NCBI GenBank assembly: GCA_028023455.1
Contig: JAQFVV010012418.1
Coordinates: 7,993,244 to 8,057,243, forward strand
Source: Epiperipatus broadwayi
Taxonomy: Eukaryota > Onychophora > Udeonychophora > Euonychophora > Peripatidae
Reading direction: 5' to 3'
Length of the DNA stretch: 64,000 nt
A program made the position numbers and the translations under genes. The notes below the pieces were generated by a model. It saw only the letters and a program-made list of their open reading frames with translations. It was not told the origin of the DNA and did not search any database. Of this stretch, positions 1 to 11,719 are shown one piece after another (within the stretch, counting starts at the first letter, position 1; each line of letters begins with the position of its first letter).

Positions 1-122
1 TTGTTTAAAGTGATTATGGATTTTGGAGAGCATCGCTGGACTACTGTAACAGTTTTGATCTACTGAGATCATCAGTGGTGTAGGCCGCCTTGTTGTTCCC
101 AGTGCCCATCTGATATAACTGC

Positions 123-181
123 GAGTCCAATTGTGCTTGTTTGCAAGTAATTTTGAGTCCAATTGTGCTTGTTTGCAAGTA
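123..181. repeat. 27-bp tandem duplication inside the retrotransposon linker
   Basis: The same 27 bases occur at 123-149 and 155-181, five bases apart. The duplication lies in the region that would encode the endonuclease-to-RT linker of the minus-strand element. It shifts frame, so it is probably a post-insertion change. Confidence 0.85.
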
Positions 182-456
182 TCTTTTGAGTTTTATGGTA
201 ATGGATTTTGAGATCCAAGATGTCTTGTATGTTTTGTGTCTGTGAGGGAGAGCATACTCAACTTATGATTGATGGTGTCCAATTCTTTTAATAGCTGATT
301 AGGCCCTTTAGTCTTCTTAGTATGGTGGTCAATGAGTGAACTCAATATTCCTACAAATGTTGACCATGCTTGAAGAAGTGGAAGTGTGAGAATTTTGATT
401 TTATTGAAAAGGATGTAATCCTCAGAGAAAATCCATTCTGGAGTTGCTACTTTATT

Positions 457-1683
457 TTAGAGTCTTATGGTGCTATTATAATTTGATTGAGTTATGGTAG
501 AGGAGTCCAAGTGTAGTGAGATTAACATGGCCAGGTGGTCAGAGAAAGGTACTAGTTGTAGTTTTGCATTTAGATTAAAGTGGAGTTCAGATGAGTAGTA
601 GAGCAGATCTATCAGGGATTTTTTATGTTTTGTGTAGAAGGAGAAAGAATCAGGTGGAAAGCAACCCTCCCCACAAAGCAAGACTCTGCTAAAGAGATGA
701 AGGTGTTTCATCGTAAATTGGCGATACGACATGTTAAAATCACCAAAGCAAATTATAGGTGAGGCATCAGACGAAAATATAGAATTGATTTTGGTTATTA
801 CTGAGTGAATTAAGTCATTATCTTTCCTGAGGTAGAGATAGATAATGTTAATTGTGTTATTGGCAATGTGTATATTGATTATTAGTAGCTCTTTGCTGAG
901 GTACAGAATTCTAAGTTTTTGATAAGACAAATTTTTGTTGATTAATATAGCAACTCCAGATGAGGCCGTAGTTGAGGGCAGATATTGAAACAGGCCATAT
1001 AGTTGCATGATTTGTTGAATTCGGTAATCAGATTGTAAGTGTAATTTTGTCTCGGATAAACATACTACTTGGAGGTTTGTTTTTTCAAGCCATCTTCTTA
1101 TTGCATGGACACGCTCAAGGGAGTTGAGCCCCCTTACATAATTTCCCCTATTTTTAGTTGCATATTTGAGTGATAAATGTTGTGATATGAGTTGAGGTGG
1201 TTCATCCATAAGAAGCTTATCCTTTAGGATAGGTTGTTCATTCGGATCTTGAGTTTCTTGAGGAAAGCTATCAGAGGCTAGAGACTTTGTATTTGACTGT
1301 GTTTGGTCTGGTGCACTGGTTGTCTTGCTTTGATTTGAGGTAGTGGTGTTTTGAAATTGGCATTTTGTGATTAATATATTCTCTGGTGTGCTTTGTTCTT
1401 GGATGATTTGAGTTTCAGTTAGTTTGGATCTTTTCTCTTTTTTTCTTCTCTGAATGGCTGCTTTGTTTGTAGTATGTTGAGAGTAATTTGAATCGTAATC
1501 TGATTCAGCGGTTAAATTATTTAATTCATCTGACTGCGATCCGGAAGAGTCTTGAGTTTTCCTTTTATTGTTTGGAATTTGAAATTCAATTTGTGTTGTA
1601 TGCATGGAGTGTGTTTGTTTCGACTCTTGTTGTTTATTTGTTATGTGTTGCGATTGCTGTGTTTCCAACTCTGATGTTCCCAC
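457..1683 (-). pseudogene. ORF1 tail fused to APE-type endonuclease (ORF2 N-terminus)
   Basis: This is an open frame of 408 codons. Residues 1-165 are a low-complexity Gln/Ser/Thr/Asn-rich stretch with a basic patch (RRKKEKRSK, about 79-87). From about residue 172 it becomes an endonuclease/exonuclease/phosphatase fold: an opening motif with VRGLNS (183-188), SETK with the metal-binding Glu at 211, GVAILIN (243-249), the GDFN motif (314-317), DLLYYSS (359-365) and the terminal SDH (381-383). These are the catalytic signatures of APE-type retrotransposon endonucleases, which nick target DNA to prime reverse transcription. The frame stops just after the domain. Linker sequence (around WIFSEDY, then LLQAWSTF) continues in other frames to the left. 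The methionine start is probably not the real ORF2 start, because the first third looks like the end of ORF1. Confidence 0.75.
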
Positions 1684-1899
1684 AGTGGTTTTGGATAGCT
1701 AGTTTAGCATAGGTGATGAAGTTTGTTGAAGGGTGTTACACCCCTCCTTGGAAGCTTCTGTGGATTCAGCAGTAATATCTTGTTCTGTTGTTTGTGAGGT
1801 TCCCATCTCAACTTCAATGGACAGATCTTTCTCCTCCTCTAGAACTTCATGTGCTGATGAATATGATGAGTGTAGTAAGTTTTGAGAGCTTCGATTGCA

Positions 1900-3501
1900 T
1901 TTGTGGTTTCTAGTTTTCCTTGTGTGTGTTGCAATCTTCACATATCTGTTTCGGACATGATTTCATAAGGTGGTTACGATCTCCACAGGAGAAGCATTGT
2001 GGCTGTACTCCTGATTGAGATGTAGATGGGACATTTTTTTTCCTCAAGTGTTAATGGTATATCCAGTGGAGAGTAATCTTTATTAAGTTTGAGAGTGAAG
2101 GCTGCATTATTTGATGGTAATTCAAGGTCTGCCCTCTTTTCTTTGAGATACTTGAAGGTTGTGATGGTACCATACTTGGCAAGGAGTCTTTGGAGATCTA
2201 GTTCATTGAAATTTAAGTAGCAATTGCGTGCTAGGCCATGGATAATTCTGGGTCTATTCATTTCTATTTTGATAAGGTATCTATTCTTTAACGAGAGTTG
2301 ATTCTGTTTGAATATCCCTTTTTGTAATATGTTGTTAAATTCTATTATGAAGTACCTTTTGTTTGGATGATGGTAAATTCTTTTTATTGCTTCTCCTAAT
2401 TGGTGATTTTTTAGAAGCTCAAAGAGATCAACTGTAGGGAAAGTAAACAGATTACAGTTATCGTTGGTGGTAGTAACTATTAAGGTGTGTTCACTATGGT
2501 AGTTTAGAAAGGAGTTAAATAGAAATGGAGGTATGCATGAGTTGAATTCATTGCTAATTGTTTCGTAGTTATTTAAGGATGTTTGAATGTCCTGAGATAT
2601 GAGTTCTTCATTGGTATGTGTGTAGTTTCCATCATCTATACAATCAAGTGTTTTGACTTGAGATGTCTGTTCATCTGGTTTTATATTTTATGTTTTGACT
2701 CTATTCTTGCAGAGTGCAGTAGCGTAAGTTTGATAATTTGTTTGGTTTGAGAAATTTTTTGTGGCTTGTATTTGGCCACAATGGGTTGCTGCTTGATTTG
2801 TTATTGTGTTGCTTCCAGATTATGTATTGTCTGTTTTTAAACTAGGCATAAGGCAAGGAAAGTCCAAGCTGAATGTATTTCGCTCGTTTCGTGGGTTTTG
2901 CATTTGTGTTCGATTTATTAAGCAACTGTGTGTAAACTCACGGTTATGTGTATTGTGATCGGATTCATAGTTTTTGTTCAATCTTTGATTCGGAGGAAGA
3001 CCTTTGTCAGTATGGGGTTTGGACCTCGTTTTTTCATCTGTTTCTCCACTGTGGAATTCGAATAATAATTCTTTATCGCTTTTTCCTTCATTTAAAGTTT
3101 CTTTATGGTGAAACGTGGCTGCTTCCGGAAAAACGCCACCTGCATTTTTAATATTTTTTGAATTTTCAGTTTCGTAAGTAAGCATTTGATTTTTTGTTTG
3201 AGGTAATTTTATTTTAGATGTTTCACTTTGATTTTGATCATTTTTTGCTTTGATTTCATGTAAGGACTTAGTTTTAGTTGTTTTAGTTTTGGGAATCAGT
3301 GTTTTTTCCCGATTTTTTGCGTAATAGTGTCGACTCGATCGTGTCAACCTTTTGATTGGAATTTGTGGGTATTGTGTTTCTTTGTTTATGATCTATATCC
3401 GAGTCTTTTTGCTTTTGAGAGACTTTAACTGAATGTTTATTTTTATTTGGACCTTCCCGATCAATTAAACTAGGTTTGATATTGGTGTGAATGCTTTCCA
3501 C
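1900..3501 (-). pseudogene. ORF1 (gag-like nucleic-acid-binding protein) of the same retrotransposon, broken
   Basis: Conceptual translation switches frame several times but stays protein-like. It begins near 3501 with a Lys/Asn/Ser-rich disordered segment, continuing at 3347-2820 in another frame. It then passes through SYATAL-like and LLKNHQLGEAIKRIY blocks (about 2700-2350) and a folded-looking region at 2261-1974 (RIIHGLARNCYLNFNELDL, then LAKYGTITTFKYLKEKRADL). After one more frame change it ends in a zinc knuckle at 1955-1996, CFSCGDRNHLMKSC, which fits C-x2-C-x4-H-x4-C exactly. A second cysteine-rich patch (CEDC) follows at once. ORF1 proteins of this kind coat the element's RNA in the ribonucleoprotein particle. 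At least three frameshifts and one internal stop make it a pseudogene. Confidence 0.65.
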
Positions 3502-3640
3502 TCATTGTGTTTGAGGGTCTGTGTAAAGCTTACCTAGAACTTTCCTTATGTTAGAATCGCTTTGTGATCTTGTGATTGGGCTTGCCCGCTGTGTTACCAG
3601 GTCAAAGAGATTAATACCTTTGATCATTTTATATGTTTAT

Positions 3641-4020
3641 TACTAAAATACAAAAAAAAGCTTACCTTCTGGCCTTCACCACTCAAAATGGGAAAAAGTT
3701 TTGAGAAAACACTTATAATTTATGTTTTTAATATTAACCAATGTGCAAAGATTGTCACTAGTTGGCGCCATTAGTAATATATCTGAAATAGTTCATTAAC
3801 ATTAAATAGATTATTAACATTTGAAAAGGGCACCAAACCAGGCACTGAAAAAGGTTTTAAATGTATAAAAGAAATTATTATCGATATTGAGCTATTATAA
3901 TGAATTTATTATTATTTTCTGATTATTATAAAATATTTTGTACTAAATATAGATGATCAATAGAAAATTTTAAACTATAATAAAGGAAAGAATTTAACAA
4001 GTATAGTTCTTTATAATTCA
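3641..4020. other. Spacer between the two retroelement relics
   Basis: A+T-rich sequence with no convincing ORF. A TGGCGCCA octamer at 3763-3770 recalls the start of a retroviral primer-binding site, but I found no LTR to go with it. Confidence 0.4.
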
Positions 4021-5171
4021 ATGATTACAAGATCGAAATTAAAGGAAATAGGAACAGATTTAAATATTGAGAAATTGGTATTGCAAGAGATGGAACAACT
4101 AACAGTTAGAGCTTGAAAATAGAGGATGCCAACTTATAGGAACTACATGACCAGTTATAAATTTTAAAATGCTGTATAATTTGATTTTGGAAAGCCAACA
4201 AAAAATGGATTTAAAATTGCAAGATATTCAGGAAAACCTATACAAAATGAGACAAGATATGAAGGAAAGCGAATAGAAAATAAGGCAGCAAGATATGAAG
4301 GAAAGCCAACAAAAATGTATGATAAAATTAAGAGAAATGATGAATGCAATAAAAGGAAGAAAACCAACAGGTGATGACAAGGTTAAATGAAGTGTGAAAA
4401 GAGATAATAGTTGAGAATCAAAATCTGACAGAATCTGTATGTAGAATTTTGAGAGGATTTAGATGGATTGAAAGAAAAACAAGAAGAATAGAAAAAATAA
4501 AACTCCAAATAAAAGACAGTAATAGGGAAAATATACAAAAATATCGCAGATATCAGAGAAAGTATAGATGAACTAACAATAAGGATGAAGGATTTAAAAA
4601 TGAATGTGGAAGATAAAGAATGTAGTAATAAAAAATAATAAAAGATTATTGTATAGAAAATAAAGTTTAAAGCAGCTATAATACACAGATTAGAAAATAG
4701 AAGCAATACAGAAAGGTTTACAAGAAAACACTTGGAGTATATATTATACTGAAGAAAAGCCTGAAAGGCTAGATGTAGAAAAATTAATGGGGAATGAATC
4801 TTCAAATCCCAATATTGAGGTTTATAGTAAAGTCCATCAGAATTTGAATGTTTTTTAAAAGTAATATTTATAGGCCAGGTTAGTGAACCACCTATAGAGC
4901 CTTTAAACACTTTTAAACAATACTGTAATCTTAACTAAATGCTGGAAGAAAGTAAGTCATCTAGAATTTGCAGTAATGCTCATGTTTGGATTTATTATTT
5001 GATATAAGTAATATATTTCAAAGTTGCAAAATAGTTTTAATAATCACCTTCTTTAGAGAACACCAAGAGATAGATAGAAAAAAATTCAGGTCCTTCCAAA
5101 TGAGGATACTAAGATCAGTAAATAAACATCTGAGGAAGAGAAACCTCGATACTTACATGGATAATAAGTAA
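4021..5171 (+). pseudogene. Degenerate gag-like relic of a retroelement
   Basis: An ATG at 4021 opens MITRSKLKEIGTDLNIEKL, a basic N-terminus of the kind seen in gag proteins of arthropod-type Gypsy elements. Across frameshifts the plus-strand translation then gives a repetitive, charged, coiled-coil-like stretch (4190-4380) in which a QDMKES-type unit recurs. Further on are RLENRSNTERFTRKHLEYI (about 4690-4750), PPIEPLNTFKQY (about 4890) and a last block at 5060-5171 (FREHQEIDRKKFRSF). Every piece is on the same strand and in a plausible order, but stops are frequent. No protease or reverse transcriptase follows, and no LTR was recognised. The family assignment is tentative; that this is a decayed plus-strand protein gene is better supported than its name. 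Confidence 0.42.
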
Positions 5172-5284
5172 AGCCAAATCTCAGTGATGACCTAGGATAT
5201 GTTTAAAAAATTCGTGATTTTAAGAAAAATATGCATATTTTAGGATGAAAAATAAAAAAAATTATTTGTTATTAATGTTATTAA

Positions 5285-5955
5285 TATAGTATTAAGCAGT
5301 AAGGATTTTTCATCCTAACACAAGCACTGTATTATTTTTTAATAATATCTCAATGATGACTTGTTGAGTATTGAGGAAACTCAAATTAAGACACAGGTTA
5401 GTTTTGAAAAGAGCAGCCATCTTATCTTTAAACCTACTTTCTAATTATATTAGTCTAATCTAAAGCATTTCAGTTTAAGAGCATGAAGATATTTCTCTGT
5501 TCAATTTACTTCTATTATTTTCTTTCTGCATATTAATATTAACTCTCACAAAATCTTTAGATTTAATATGTGTTAAATACCTCAGAAATATTAGAAATTA
5601 AATAATAAAGCAGTAAGAATTTTTCATTCTAATACATGCCTGTACTGTTTTCTCAATACTTAACAAGCCATAGATATTATGAAAAACCGGGAAGCTTATG
5701 TTAGAATAAAAAATCTTTACTGCTTAATTACATACTATCTCTGTGCTAGTAAATAAAATTAAATATTACATAATTTCTAATATTTCTGAGTATTAATGCA
5801 TAATAAATCTAAAGATTTCACAAGAGATAATATGCTGAAAAATAACAATGAAAGTGAACAGAGAAACATCTTCATGCTCTTAAAGTAAGATGCTTTAAAT
5901 TGGCCTATATAATTAGAAAGTAGATTTAAAGATAAGACAGTCATTTAAAGATAAG
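5285..5955. repeat. Large imperfect palindrome (foldback-type repeat)
   Basis: A left arm at about 5398-5660 reappears as its reverse complement at about 5692-5955. Shared blocks include the AGAGCATGAAGAT segment, the AATCTTTAGATTTA segment and the CAGAAATATTAGAAATTA segment, in inverted order. A CAGTAAG-ATTTTT-CATTCTAA motif occurs at about 5293, again at about 5612, and inverted at about 5700, so the element was partly duplicated as well as inverted. Arm identity looks near 80 percent, so this is an old element. No transposase is encoded. Confidence 0.6.
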
Positions 5956-5959
5956 AAAT

Positions 5960-7070
5960 TTTGAAATTCATAATCTTCTTTGAATTAAGGATACCTGAAT
6001 AACAGGAGAGAAACTGTAATACATTAATAAAAATAAAAAAAGTAATATTCTTGCAATAAAACTTGATCTTGATAACATGTAAAAAATATAATATCTAATT
6101 GATATTAAATTATGACATGTAATTTTAATCACATATTTCTGGCAGATAGATGTAGTCCTATGCAATTAATATGATGTTTTGCAATCAATTGCAGCAACAA
6201 TGTAACTAAAAAAATAATTTATTTTTTCTCTTATAAATTTTTAATTTTTTTTCTTGTTATTATTATTTTTGGATAGTAGCTATGTTATTCAGCAGATTTG
6301 AGACAGCGGATAATCCAGCCTCACTCTACATATATAAAATTTTCAATACTAATCTTATTAAATAATATCTTTAATAAAGTCATAGTCTTAAAATACCTAC
6401 ATGCTTTGTATATGTTTTCATATATATAATAAAATCAGGCATAAAAGCCATGAATGCAAAAGAGTAAAAAAAATAGTGATAGATAGAATTTCCAATAGTT
6501 ATTTTCAACCATCCATACTATTTTAGAATTGATTATTCTTTTTCTTTATTAAACAAATTAAGGAAAAGATTGGATTAGTATTATATATTTTACTTTTATG
6601 GTCTCTTGTAAACAAGATTTTACATTTATATACACAATACAAGTAATGTTAAATTTCATAATTTAAATGAACAATGAAAAGCTAAGAGAGATCATTTATA
6701 AAGCAATAATAAAAATAAAAAAACTCCCAACATGATTCATTTTTTATGACAAATTTAAATTGCCATCTTTATATAATATAATAATTAACTTGAAAATTGA
6801 ATATACACGTATATGTCGTTGTTTGTACATAAATGCAGACACACATTATATCTTAGTCATAGTAATTTAATAGTTTAAATTTGTCTTCAGAAGAGAATTT
6901 TGTATATGTACAAAACAACAACAAATTACAAAAAAAAAAAAAAAACACTTTAAAGGAAAAAAAAACGAAACATTTTTAATTAACAAACAGCAGTTCATCT
7001 TATCATCAAAAACATATCAAAGAGCAGTATTTCCTTCTTTAAAAACGATAAAATTAATAATAGTAAATAC
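5960..7070. other. A+T-rich DNA downstream of the LRRFIP exon, nothing recognised
   Basis: Homopolymer-rich sequence, including an A-run near 6930-6945. I found no exon with good splice sites here. If the LRRFIP gene continues, this is its next intron. Confidence 0.4.
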
Positions 7071-7077
7071 TACATAC

Positions 7078-7248
7078 CCTACATTTATCTTTGTGCTCTC
7101 GTTGTAATTGGACTGTATTTTCCTCCAACTCTTCAAATTCATCTTTAAGAGTTTCTACTTGGTAAGTGAGAGTGGTTTTTTCATTATCTAGCTGGGCATT
7201 GCTGACCATAGCCTTCCTAAACTTCTCTTCTATATCTGACAGTTGAGC
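7078..7248 (-). CDS. Internal exon of an LRRFIP-family (flightless-interacting) coiled-coil protein
   Basis: This exon encodes 57 residues, from [10 protein letters not shown] through [15 protein letters not shown] and [15 protein letters not shown] to HKDKCR. The core matches the conserved coiled coil of vertebrate LRRFIP1/LRRFIP2 as I know it ([14 protein letters not shown], then YQVDTLKD). LRRFIP proteins bind the leucine-rich repeats of Flightless-I and, in vertebrates, act in Toll-like receptor and Wnt signalling in the cytoplasm. The exon is bounded by a strong acceptor (an eight-T tract, then CAG, at 7249-7258) and a donor GTATGT starting at 7077. It is 171 nt, phase 0 at both ends, so it can be skipped or joined without a frameshift. 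The heptad pattern is good and there is no internal stop. The flanking LRRFIP exons were not identified in the window. Confidence 0.85.
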
Positions 7249-7259
7249 CTGAAAAAAAA

Positions 7260-10200
7260 TCATAATATCATTTGAGATGATGCCGTTAATATCCATTTAC
7301 TCTGTGGAAAGAATCAAAACAACAGAACTTCCTCCTTAGATCAGAAACTAAAGATTCACATTCCACCACCAAGCAATTAGAAACCTAATTAAATTATTGC
7401 TTTTCATTAAAAAAAAAAGAACACTTATAATACTTAAATAAACTGAGAAAAACTTTAAACATAATTCATATATCTTTATACATTAAAAAATTAGTATTAA
7501 AAATTATTTCTGAAAATAATAATTAAACATTAATTTAAAATTATATGATCATTTATAATAAATTTTTCAATTCAAACAGAGGATTTCCATTAATTCTAAT
7601 TTATGAAGGTATTTTAATATATAGGGTATATGAGCACAGACTTTCACACGCCCCATCCCTCTCCATACTATCTCATAACACTGATACACTTGAACACATA
7701 TAAGTTGAAAAGATAAACAATCACCAATATATACGTATTTCATGCTAAACCAGCAATCATCAGTTGGTCCAGATTACTGTAAATTGTTAAAAACTTATTG
7801 TTTTATTTTAAAAATACAAATATACTTATGTAATGGTCAGCCTATATGGTGATCAATCATGAACTTTATCTGAGAAATGTTCTAATTCTGGTCTCTCATA
7901 GTACCTTCCACCACTATGAATATACTTACTTTAAAGTTGGCTAAATCAGGAAGAAACATGAGGTTCCTTCCATTTATAATTATAGTCAAATAAATCAAAC
8001 AGACAACAAACAAGTAAATCAGTTAACACATTTATTAATACCTAAATCAATAATATATTTTAATAACTCCAGAACTAAAAGGATAGATTGATTACTCATC
8101 TTAGTAGTGTTAAAGTTAAAAGAAATAAATTAGTAAATAGGATGAGTGCACTATGATGCATTCTAACAAATTACAGAACCAAATATTCCAAATTACTATT
8201 TGATTATAAAATATAAACTTTTATGAAATAATACTTTTGACTATTTTGTTATAATGACTTCACATTAATTTCAATGTTGTAGATGAACCTATTCTATATC
8301 ATGTTAGTATTGCTTATTAGCTCATTGATCTCTATAACACTATTATTTAAGTCTATCATATGGACATGAATGCACATAATACCACCTAGTCCATTACTCA
8401 TTTCATTTACGTTTAAACAAGAGTTACATCCTTAGACAGGGATTTAAAATCAATGACCTAGTATACTTGAAGTTGTGTACCATGTATGCATAGGTCATGT
8501 AATATTATATATGATATATACGAGAATATTTACTATCAACAATATTATAACTTATCTTGAATCACTCAATTCTCTATAAAGAGGCAAAGATGAGACTAGT
8601 ATGAGACATATTTACATAAATCATAACATTTAAATTATGTTTTAGGTGGGTATGATTTTGTATACTTGTTATCAGAAGATCACAACATAAATATGTATAT
8701 TTTTAATATAAATACATCTGCAATTCAGAAGCATGAATATACAGTAAATTAATCATTGTGCACTAGACTTCCTCTGTAATGTAAGGAATAATATTAATAA
8801 TATACAGACAGCAAGCATGTGTAACATTATTTAGCATAAGAGCAGGAATAACACATCTGCATCCATATACTCAAGGCAAAACAAAAATATTGACAGAACA
8901 TTTATTTCAAACTTTAAATAACTAAAGATATTCATACCTGTCACTAACATTGGTTATATACTAAAACAATATTAAATACATACACAACACATCCCAAACT
9001 CAACATCTCCATAAATAACAACATTTAAATCAATACATTCAACTTACTTAACTGACATTATTTTACAACAAAATTCCAGAAAGTTATAGCAAATATTTAA
9101 TCATTTAACATATATAAAAATAAACTTAAAAGAATTATTTAAATTTAGGTCATTCATGCTGTCTAATGATACTAATTGTTTATACACTGTCATCATTGAT
9201 TCATTTATCATATCATTAATTTATGTAAATTTATTAAGATACTCATGGTAGAATTGTTTATTCTTTCTAACTCGAATTCTGATAAATTTTATCAACAACT
9301 AGTTTATTCTTTTAATAGCATTAAACATAAATAAAGTCAATCATTATCTAAATATAAAATTAAAATAGTATCAAAAACCTTAAATATTTGAAGTGTTAAT
9401 TATCAACTTATTACTATAAAATATAAACAACTTATAAAGTGCATTATTGTGCATGAAATAATAAAGTGATATATTTTCTATATTAAAAGTTCATCTGTAA
9501 CTTTAAACACTTTATATTAGAATTTACTTACAATTTACAAATGACTTATACAAAAATGGAGGTTGATAATATTCAATTTTAATTTAAACAAGTTTATTTT
9601 CAGAGCTCTATTAAAACATTTCCTAAGTGTAGAACCAGGTTCGTTATTCCAGTAGCACCCAATTTTTTGGTCCATGTACCACCCAAAGAATATCAAATTT
9701 TCTCTTTATACAAAAATTTGGCAAATAAAAAATATGTATTTTAGTTTTTGTAATAAAAGTTAAATATTTAATTTATTTAGAAACAAAAATATTATTACTA
9801 ACATTTCCAAAATTATTACATATATATATAAAAGAATCAAAATATTTGAATAAATTATTTAAATATAATTTTTTAAAAATAGTTTATCTTTTGTGTATCA
9901 TCTGTAAGAACATCACATATCACTGATTGTATGCATTTTATAACTTGAGAATTTCTGCTTTAGACTATTGTTTTCAGTTTCATATAGGATATTCGATCTT
10001 TTTAAATATAATAATATTTTTTCTTCTATTTTAATTTGCTAACAAGGGTTATGCATTCTATATTTTTCTCAAACATTTTAAAGATATTCTATACAAAGTT
10101 GGTTCCTATATCCAACAAGAATTCTGGTAAGTTAGTCTGCCATTGGTTTTCAAATTTGCACAAAAACCGGTTTTATTCTAGACATTTGTTAAAATTATAT

Positions 10201-11540
10201 TTTAGCAATAACAATTTTAAAATGCTTTCAACTACTGAATTCATTATGACAGTGTTAGAACACTGAATCTATTGAATTCCTTATGGAAATGGCAATTTTA
10301 GAACACTGAAACTATAAATTCTTTAGAAATACAGCTTTATGTTATTTTCTTTTCAAACAAAGTCAATTACAACATGTAATCCACATGTGTTAGGAATTAA
10401 CTTACCTTTTGTTATGTGTTTTATAAGTTTTAAAATATTAATTGTACATTATTTTTATTATTAATATTACTATTATTACTCATTTTTAATAATTAAACTT
10501 GAAATTATCTTACGTGATGTTAAAATTATCTTGCACAATATTTTAAAGAATTCTTACAATATATATATATTTATTATTAATTTATAAATAAACAGCAAAT
10601 ACTATATACACATACATGCACGTATACATGTGTGTAACATAATACATATCTATTTAAGTGTTATACATGGTTTGATTTCTAAAATATGTTTTCACTATTG
10701 TATTCAACCACTTTCCCTTGCTTTGCCTAATTTGTCTCGAAAGAGTAAATGCCCTATGCTGTATAACACACCCTATCTCTGCCTGCTATAAAATAATTGG
10801 TGACTATAATCACCTGAAATTATTACATCATGTCAATATATATGCACATCCACATATTTTTATTCATTTAAAAATTTGCTGTATTTCTAATATATAGTAG
10901 TAATAATAAGTTCTATAATTGTTTATGATAATACATCTATAAGTCATTCCTCAAGAAAAAAGAATCAACATTTAGTAATATAAAAAGTTTTTTTCTTTTC
11001 ATTTTGTCCCTTTTTTAACTTTATTTCGATGAGAAGAGAAAGGGGAAAAATAAATTGTTAATTATATATGAACATTGTTGCTGGAAGTTTATATATTCAA
11101 TTATTAAAAGTTATATTCCAGAGGTTAGGACATTCAGTAGTTTCTGTCTTATTTTCTGCATGGCAATTATAAGAAAAGTTCTCTGCTTAAAGGCAAGTAA
11201 AGCTTGTAATTAGACAATACAATATTGTGTGCTACAAGCAATAACACTTGATCATCATAAGTGATGCATTAATAAAATTTATTCTAGTACTTCAATTTTA
11301 AAACTATAGCAAGTAGTTTAAATGATCTCTTACATCATTATGCAAAGAATAACTATTAAAGAAAGTTTATTCATCCTAAGATATTTTTGAGATTTGTCAT
11401 TAGCTAGGCTACTGTTATCATAATTACTGTGATTACTATACCATAGTCATTCCATTTTTAAAATTCCAATGTTGTATTTAAAAAAAAAAAAAAAACTCAG
11501 TCATGATGTGAATCAAATTTTTTTATTTATACAATTTAAC
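7260..11540. other. Intron or intergenic DNA, no gene recognised
   Basis: Very A+T-rich with scattered homopolymers and short microsatellites. The small open frames here, for example 10036-10266, have no splice context, motif or composition that supports coding. Confidence 0.5.
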
Positions 11541-11545
11541 TAGTA

Positions 11546-11551
11546 TTTATT
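11546..11551 (-). terminator. Poly(A) signal AATAAA for the minus-strand gene
   Basis: AATAAA on the minus strand, 85 bases past the stop codon of the exon at 11636-11710. In such A+T-rich DNA a chance match is possible; the position relative to the stop is what supports it. Confidence 0.4.
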
Positions 11552-11635
11552 AATGCCTTTACTTTTTTTCTACTCTAGTATTATCTATAATCAGTGGTTA
11601 GAAGATGGTAATGCAATTTAATTCTGATCTTCAAA

Positions 11636-11710
11636 CTAGTTTTTGGCTTTTGTCTTATCACTGAAGACTTGGTATTCAAAGCTCAAGTCAATGCAGATAT
11701 GCAACTTGGC
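11636..11710 (-). CDS. Candidate terminal coding exon of an unrecognised small gene
   Basis: After a strong acceptor (a 12-T run, then AATTTTAG, ending at 11711) the minus strand reads 24 codons and a TAG: AKLHICIDLSF, then EYQVFSDKTKAKN, then stop. The segment is visibly richer in G+C than its surroundings and ends in a basic tail, as many small proteins do. It starts in phase 0, which fits the phase-0 donor of the exon at 23457-23632 without any adjustment. Joined with that exon and the one at 54918-54960 it would complete a protein of 97 residues. I do not recognise the protein family. The reading frame, acceptor and composition are seen directly; the joining is inference. Confidence 0.5.
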   Translation of the reverse strand, partial: AKLHICIDLSFEYQVFSDKTKAKN

Positions 11711-11719
11711 CTAAAATTA

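Larger units (their letters stand above)
1..3640 (-). mobile_element. L1/Tx1-like non-LTR retrotransposon, 3' part outside the window
   Basis: Read on the minus strand, this block holds, in order, a lysine/asparagine-rich region, an ORF1-type region with a CCHC zinc knuckle, and an APE-type endonuclease. The start of the linker that normally leads to a reverse transcriptase follows. That order is standard for non-LTR retrotransposons, and the opening motif of the endonuclease and the linker style suit the L1/Tx1 group. The reverse transcriptase itself would lie left of base 1. The base composition is clearly richer in G+C than the neighbouring DNA. The 5' end is uncertain; I place it near 3640, where the composition drops back to A+T-rich. 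Several frameshifts and stops show that this copy is dead, although the endonuclease frame is open for 408 codons. Confidence 0.75.

Noticed and set aside
3763-3770. TGGCGCCA as a retroviral primer-binding site for the gag-like relic
   Set aside because: Only eight bases match, no LTR was found upstream, and the spacing cannot be tested.
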